64,000 bases of DNA, taken from positions 1 through 64,000 of the forward strand of contig CBDCRK010000037.1 of the NCBI GenBank assembly GCA_965220955.1, written 5' to 3'. The notes beneath the pieces are model-generated. The model made no database searches and was not told the origin of the DNA. It saw only the letters and a program-made list of their open reading frames with translations. The stretch is from CBDCRK01 sp965220955 (GTDB lineage: Bacteria; Desulfobacterota; Binatia; Bin18; CBDCRK01). Positions 60,272 through 64,000 of this stretch are shown in pieces (position 1 is the stretch's first letter; each line of letters begins with the position of its first letter). The position numbers and the translations under genes are program-made.

Positions 60272-61003
60272 TCACAAAGCCAAGCGAAAGCCAATGAGGT
60301 TAAAACGAAAGTCCGGGTTGTTCCTAAAGCGGTAAGCCACTCGGCAGAACTGAGCAAAGAGCAGCCATGCCCCCCCCCGCAGAACATGGACTGTCCCCTT
60401 CTCTGGACCCTGCGGATTATATACCGGAGACTCGTGATAATATTTCGCATGATACCAGTCTGCCACCCACTCCCACACATTTCCGGCCATATCATAGAGC
60501 CCATAACCATTAGGAGGATATGAGCCTACCGGAGTAGTGCCTTCGCGAGTGTCGTAGTTGGCCAGGCTTTTATTGATCTCGTCTCCCCAGGGATAGAGTT
60601 TACCCTCCAGCCCCCCTCGCGCTGCTCTCTCCCACTCGGCCTCCGTTGGCAGCCGTCCCCCGGCCCATGAAGAGTAGGCCTGGGCATCATGCCAGCTTAC
60701 TAACACCACGGGATGGTTTCCACGTCCCACAGGATAGGTCTTTCTCTCCGGATCCCAATTGTCGAGCTGTGCCCTGGGATCGTCAAAGTGAGGAGCCCTG
60801 TAACCTGTTTCGTCAACGAACTTTCTGTATTGGATGTTGGTGATTGGGGATTTGCCAAGATAAAAGGCATCCAGGGACACTCGATGGACGGGGCGCTCGG
60901 CAGCAACCCCATCTTCACTCCCCATTAGAAACTCACCCTCCGGAATAAGCACCAGCTCTGACCCATCCTTCTTGTTGGTTATTTCCGTAAGGATCTTATC
61001 CAC
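60272..61003 (-). CDS. Formylglycine-generating-enzyme/SUMF1-domain protein
   Basis: 243 residues. LIPEGEFLMGSEDGVAAERP, VHRVSLDAFYLGKSPITNIQ, RLPTEAEWERAARGG, YPWGDE, NGYGLYDMAGNVWEWVADWY and VLRGGAW are present in order. Only one Cys (AQFCRVAYR) is near the position where the active sulfatase-modifying enzymes carry a Cys pair, so it is likely a non-sulfatase member, for instance an ergothioneine-type or protein-binding FGE domain. No sulfatase gene is nearby. AGGAGGAGAC precedes the minus-strand ATG. Confidence 0.87.
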   Translation of the reverse strand: MDKILTEITNKKDGSELVLIPEGEFLMGSEDGVAAERPVHRVSLDAFYLGKSPITNIQYRKFVDETGYRAPHFDDPRAQLDNWDPERKTYPVGRGNHPVVLVSWHDAQAYSSWAGGRLPTEAEWERAARGGLEGKLYPWGDEINKSLANYDTREGTTPVGSYPPNGYGLYDMAGNVWEWVADWYHAKYYHESPVYNPQGPEKGTVHVLRGGAWLLFAQFCRVAYRFRNNPDFRFNLIGFRLAL

Positions 61004-61028
61004 TATGGGTCTCCTCCTTCCACCCTCT

Positions 61029-61048
61029 CATTCCCGCGCCAGCGAGAA
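61029..61048. repeat. Degenerate CATTCCCGC-type palindrome
   Basis: CATTCCCGCGCCAGCGAGAATCC: the arms match in most positions. A GGAATGACAC half-element follows at about 61095. Same family as 17772 and 53962. Confidence 0.5.
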
Positions 61049-61235
61049 TCCAGAAAAGTTGCCGGCCAATAGATGCCACTCAGGAACAAGTTTCGCAGGA
61101 ATGACACAAGAAGGAAAGCGTCCTAATGTCATAGGGTTTGATTTAGCAAAAAGAAAAGGATTGACACCAGATGAGGCCAGAGGTAACCTGCCGTTCGTTA
61201 GTGCTGCAGATGTGAAAATCTTTGGAGGAAAAGCT

Positions 61236-62009
61236 ATGGATTTGGGTCTCAAGGATCGAGTGGCCATTATCACTGGTGGCAGCTATGGCATTGGACAAGC
61301 AGTTGCGCAGCATCTAGTCCAAGAAGGAGCTAAGGTGGCTATCTGTGCCCGGCACGCAGAGCAGTTGGAGCGTACAGCCAAGGAACTGGAGCCTAACGTA
61401 CTAGCTGTACAGGCGGACATTACCCAAGCGGAGGATATTGCCAAACTGTTTGACCAAACACTGGGCAAGTTTGCTAGGCTGGATATCCTGGTAAATAACG
61501 CCGGGGGCACGCACCTGAGCCAACTCCTAGACCTACCCGACGAAGCCTGGCAGGAGATTATTGATACCAATCTGTTTAGCGTTATACGTTGCTCGCGCCT
61601 AGCGATCCCACACATGAAGAAACAAAAGTGGGGACGGATTATCAACATCTCCTCGATATTCGGCAAACAGCCCGGTACCGGCATGATCGACTATAACGCC
61701 ACTAAGGCAGCAGTGATCAGCTTAACCAAGACTCTGGCCGATGAATTGGCTAAGGACAATGTCTTGGTTAACGCGGTCTGTCCAGGGCCGGTGCGCACAC
61801 CCCTATGGCAAGAGGCAGCCAAGATAATCAATCCGCAAGACCCAGAAGGCATGATAGCCGGCTTTGCTGCCGCTAACATTCCTATGGGCCGGTTTGGCCG
61901 GCCGGAGGAGATAGCTAGCCTGGTAACATTTCTTGCCTCAGAGCGGTCGAGCTTTATCACTGGCGCAGCCTATGACATTGACGGTGGCATGGTGAAATAT
62001 ATGGTCTAG
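61236..62009 (+). CDS. Short-chain dehydrogenase/reductase
   Basis: 257 residues from ATG 61236, preceded by TTGGAGGAAAAGC. AIITGGSYGIGQAVAQHL, CARHAE (likely NADP), VNNAGGTHLS, INISSIFGKQPGTGMIDYNATK (Ser, Tyr-x3-Lys) and AAYDIDGGMVKYMV. In the same frame 5' of ATG lie 44 codons (from 61103) ending NLPFVSAADVKIFGGKAM that look protein-like and may be the tail of an older gene. It overlaps the end of the minus-strand methyltransferase by four bases. Confidence 0.9.
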   Translation: MDLGLKDRVAIITGGSYGIGQAVAQHLVQEGAKVAICARHAEQLERTAKELEPNVLAVQADITQAEDIAKLFDQTLGKFARLDILVNNAGGTHLSQLLDLPDEAWQEIIDTNLFSVIRCSRLAIPHMKKQKWGRIINISSIFGKQPGTGMIDYNATKAAVISLTKTLADELAKDNVLVNAVCPGPVRTPLWQEAAKIINPQDPEGMIAGFAAANIPMGRFGRPEEIASLVTFLASERSSFITGAAYDIDGGMVKYMV

Positions 62010-62602
62010 GTGACATGCCAAGTGGAGGTATAAAACAGATGCCCTTGGGTGACATTTTCTATAAAGCCGGCTGCCTGCAACTCACGCCGCAGGGCACGGC
62101 GTGTTACAAAGTCAGGATCAGGAAACTGCTCAGAAACGGATAGACGGCCCCCAGGACAAAGTACCCGGCGGATCTCAGCCAGCGCTTGTGGACGATCTGG
62201 TATCTCGCCCAGTACGGCGATGAGAAAGACATGATCGACTGAGTCAGACCGTAGTGGGAGCATAATCGCGCTGGCCTGGACGAAGCCGGCGTTGTCTTGA
62301 CCGGCCACAAGGATCCGGCGTCGGACCTCAAGCAGCATGTCCCGCTGGATGTCAAGGCAGGTCAGGCGTCCTCTCTCTCCAACACGACGTGTCGCCTCAA
62401 GGGAGTAATAGCCGATCCCCGGCCCAATCTCGAGCACGCGCTCGCCCTCCGCCAGCCCGAAGGCGCCAAGAATCTGCTTGGGGCCCGCAACGAGCACCCG
62501 CAGCGGTGACTCCAGGACAGCCGCATGCGAGAATGGACAGGGCATGGGCTCCAGCCTCCTCCAAAGGCGGTCCCACCAAGCACGAATAAGAGACTTAGCC
62601 AT
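62006..62602 (-). CDS. Class I SAM-dependent methyltransferase
   Basis: 198 residues. RVLEIGPGIGYYSLEATRRV near residue 55 is motif I, LTCLDIQRDML the acidic motif, VFLIAVLGEIPDRPQALAEI and VLCPGGRLSVSEQFPDPDF later motifs. The layout matches UbiE-like or arsenite-type small methyltransferases of unknown substrate. The ribosome binding site is weak. It converges on the SDR with a 4-bp overlap. Confidence 0.88.
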   Translation of the reverse strand: MAKSLIRAWWDRLWRRLEPMPCPFSHAAVLESPLRVLVAGPKQILGAFGLAEGERVLEIGPGIGYYSLEATRRVGERGRLTCLDIQRDMLLEVRRRILVAGQDNAGFVQASAIMLPLRSDSVDHVFLIAVLGEIPDRPQALAEIRRVLCPGGRLSVSEQFPDPDFVTRRALRRELQAAGFIENVTQGHLFYTSTWHVT

Positions 62603-62780
62603 CGAAAAACCTCTATGAGGAAATGATCTCCCTTGGGTCGACGCTTATCATTCTCCGCTTGATAAGACCAACAGCACTGTTTGTTATGAATTCACCGCTC
62701 TGTCACCGGCCAGACAAGGCCGTCAAGGCTCTAGTTGGAACGCTAGCATAGAGTCGATTTTGAGATGAGGCCAGGATCGT

Positions 62781-62810
62781 TTGACTTGCAGGAAGGGGCG
62801 TGCCTATAAT
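62781..62810 (+). promoter_or_regulatory. Sigma-70-type promoter
   Basis: TTGACT (62781-62786), 18-base spacer, TATAAT (62805-62810), 58 bp before the ATG of the amidohydrolase. The gap 62603-62868 holds no gene. Confidence 0.7.
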
Positions 62811-62868
62811 TCGGCAGTAAGAATCTTAATGTATTCAAAAATATATTCAAAAAAAGGAGGATTAGTCT

Positions 62869-63975
62869 ATGGCTTATCGTATTATTTCAGGGGACTCCCA
62901 CTTTGTTGAACCCCCTGGCATGTGGGCCGAGCGCATGGACAAGAAATTCCGCGACAGGGCTCCGCACACCATAAAGGGGTATCAGGGAAAAGAGGGAGAA
63001 TTTTTTGTCTGTGAGAATATTACCCCCATTGCCGTGGCCGGGTTTTTTGGCTCGGGCAAAAGCTCTGAAGAGCTGCCCGAACACAACCGACACGGATTTG
63101 ATGTGGCCCCAGCTAGCGTCTGGGACCCGGCTGCACGGCTGAAAGAGCAAGAGAGGGATGGGGTAAGCGCGGAGGCACTCTATACTTCTATGGGCATGAT
63201 GCTCTTTGGTCTGGAGGATGCTGAACTACGGACGGCCGCTTTTCGAGCGTTTAACGACTATGCAGCAGAGTACTGCAGCTATGACCCCAAGCGTCTGGCA
63301 GGGCTGGGCGTGATTACCTTAGAGAGCATCCCGGCTGGGGTGGAAGAGTTAAAACGGTGTGCCCAAAAGGGACTAAAGGGTGTGCTTATCTGGGGAGCCC
63401 CGCCTGAGGATAAACCCTACAGCCATAGGGACTACGACCCCTTCTGGGCGGCAGCCCAGGACCTGAATATGCCCCTTTCCCTCCATATTCTCACCGGTCG
63501 GCGGGGAACAGGAGTCAGCTTTGACCTATCAAACATCCTCCACGCCTACATGGCTCTGCCCCAGGAAATCCAGCTCACCCTGGCAAACATGGTCTTTGGC
63601 GGCGTGTTCGAGCGGTTTCCCAGGCTAAAAATTGTCTCCGCTGAAAACGATGTTTCCTGGATTCCCCACTTCATGTACCGTATTGACCATGCTTATGACC
63701 GCTTGCGCCATTTTGAGGGAGTCACCCTCCAGATGATGCCCAGCGAGTATGTCAAACGGCAGGTCTGGGCGACTTTCCAGTTTGAGGATGTATGGATTGA
63801 TCTGCGCAAGCGCTATGCGCTAGACAAACTGATGTGGTCCTCGGACTACCCACACACCGATTCCCCCTGGCCTCGCTCCAAGCAGTGGATCGAAGAACAT
63901 TTCACAGGGGTACCTGAGAACGAGTTGGCCGAGGTAGTTGGCGGCAACGTTGCTAATCTCTACGGGATTGCTTAA
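62869..63975 (+). CDS. Amidohydrolase-2 family metal-dependent hydrolase
   Basis: 368 residues. ISGDSHFVEPPGMWAERMD (metal-binding His/Glu), LSLHILTGRRG near 205, VSAENDVSWIPHFMYRIDHA near 265 and LMWSSDYPHTDSPWP near 320 (Asp) give the full family order. Paralogous to the minus-strand gene at 39066, differing by an N-terminal insertion (NITPIAVAGFFGSGKSS). Family members decarboxylate or hydrolyse aromatic and other carboxylates. AAAAGGAGG precedes ATG and the sigma-70 promoter at 62781 fits. Confidence 0.9.
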   Translation: MAYRIISGDSHFVEPPGMWAERMDKKFRDRAPHTIKGYQGKEGEFFVCENITPIAVAGFFGSGKSSEELPEHNRHGFDVAPASVWDPAARLKEQERDGVSAEALYTSMGMMLFGLEDAELRTAAFRAFNDYAAEYCSYDPKRLAGLGVITLESIPAGVEELKRCAQKGLKGVLIWGAPPEDKPYSHRDYDPFWAAAQDLNMPLSLHILTGRRGTGVSFDLSNILHAYMALPQEIQLTLANMVFGGVFERFPRLKIVSAENDVSWIPHFMYRIDHAYDRLRHFEGVTLQMMPSEYVKRQVWATFQFEDVWIDLRKRYALDKLMWSSDYPHTDSPWPRSKQWIEEHFTGVPENELAEVVGGNVANLYGIA

Positions 63976-64000
63976 ACGGCGTTAACGACTCTCTGTCAAG

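Overview
The window looks like a chromosomal segment of an uncultured, metabolically versatile heterotrophic bacterium. I estimate moderate GC by eye, somewhat above 50 percent. Most genes start with ATG behind a strong GGAGG-type ribosome binding site. There are no rRNA or tRNA genes. The gene mix is rich in luciferase-like monooxygenases, short-chain dehydrogenases, amidohydrolase-2 proteins, aldo/keto reductases, alpha/beta hydrolases, cupins and hydantoinase/oxoprolinase subunits. This resembles the catabolic gene neighbourhoods reported for lineages such as Tectomicrobia, Rokubacteria, SAR202 Chloroflexota and related soil or marine groups, but the sequence alone does not let me choose among them.

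Region by region: 1-2 kb holds the start of cinA (minus strand) and a DAHP synthase. 2-10.7 kb holds three aldo/keto reductases (two of them near-duplicates), an F420/FMN luciferase-like oxidoreductase, a zinc-type alcohol dehydrogenase, an APH-fold kinase and an NTF2-like protein. 10.7-27.4 kb holds cupins, a GFA protein, a zinc-ribbon/ankyrin membrane protein with almost identical repeats, an epimerase, an SDR, a monooxygenase, a D-aminoacylase-like amidohydrolase and a hyuB-hyuA-hyuB' group. 38-64 kb returns to the same catabolic style (amidohydrolases, an AHL-lactonase-like hydrolase, a TPP enzyme, SDRs, RraA-like, YbaK-like, alpha/beta hydrolases), with an isolated trpF and apaG.

The unusual part is 27.3-37.8 kb. 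It carries five imperfect-palindrome sites with the architecture of integron attC sites, all in the same orientation, plus several half-sites. They lie between small plus-strand genes: hicAB twice, an antitoxin/ParE-type pair, an aspartic-protease pair, a TIR-like protein, small secreted or unknown proteins, and a three-gene membrane/unknown/nuclease-like group. No integron integrase is present, so the best description is a decaying cassette array without an integrase (CALIN-type). The array is also punctuated by three copies of a ~100-bp repeat derived from the 3' end of the second hyuB gene. Many cassette genes are broken by single-base frameshifts, truncations or internal duplications.

The flanking catabolic genes do not form one recognisable pathway. 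They read as a set of small transcription units for oxidation, reduction and hydrolysis of amides, esters, lactones and aromatic or cyclic substrates. Scattered pseudogene remnants (crotonase, amidohydrolase C-termini, ABC-F, alpha/beta hydrolase tail) and dispersed small palindromes show frequent local rearrangement.
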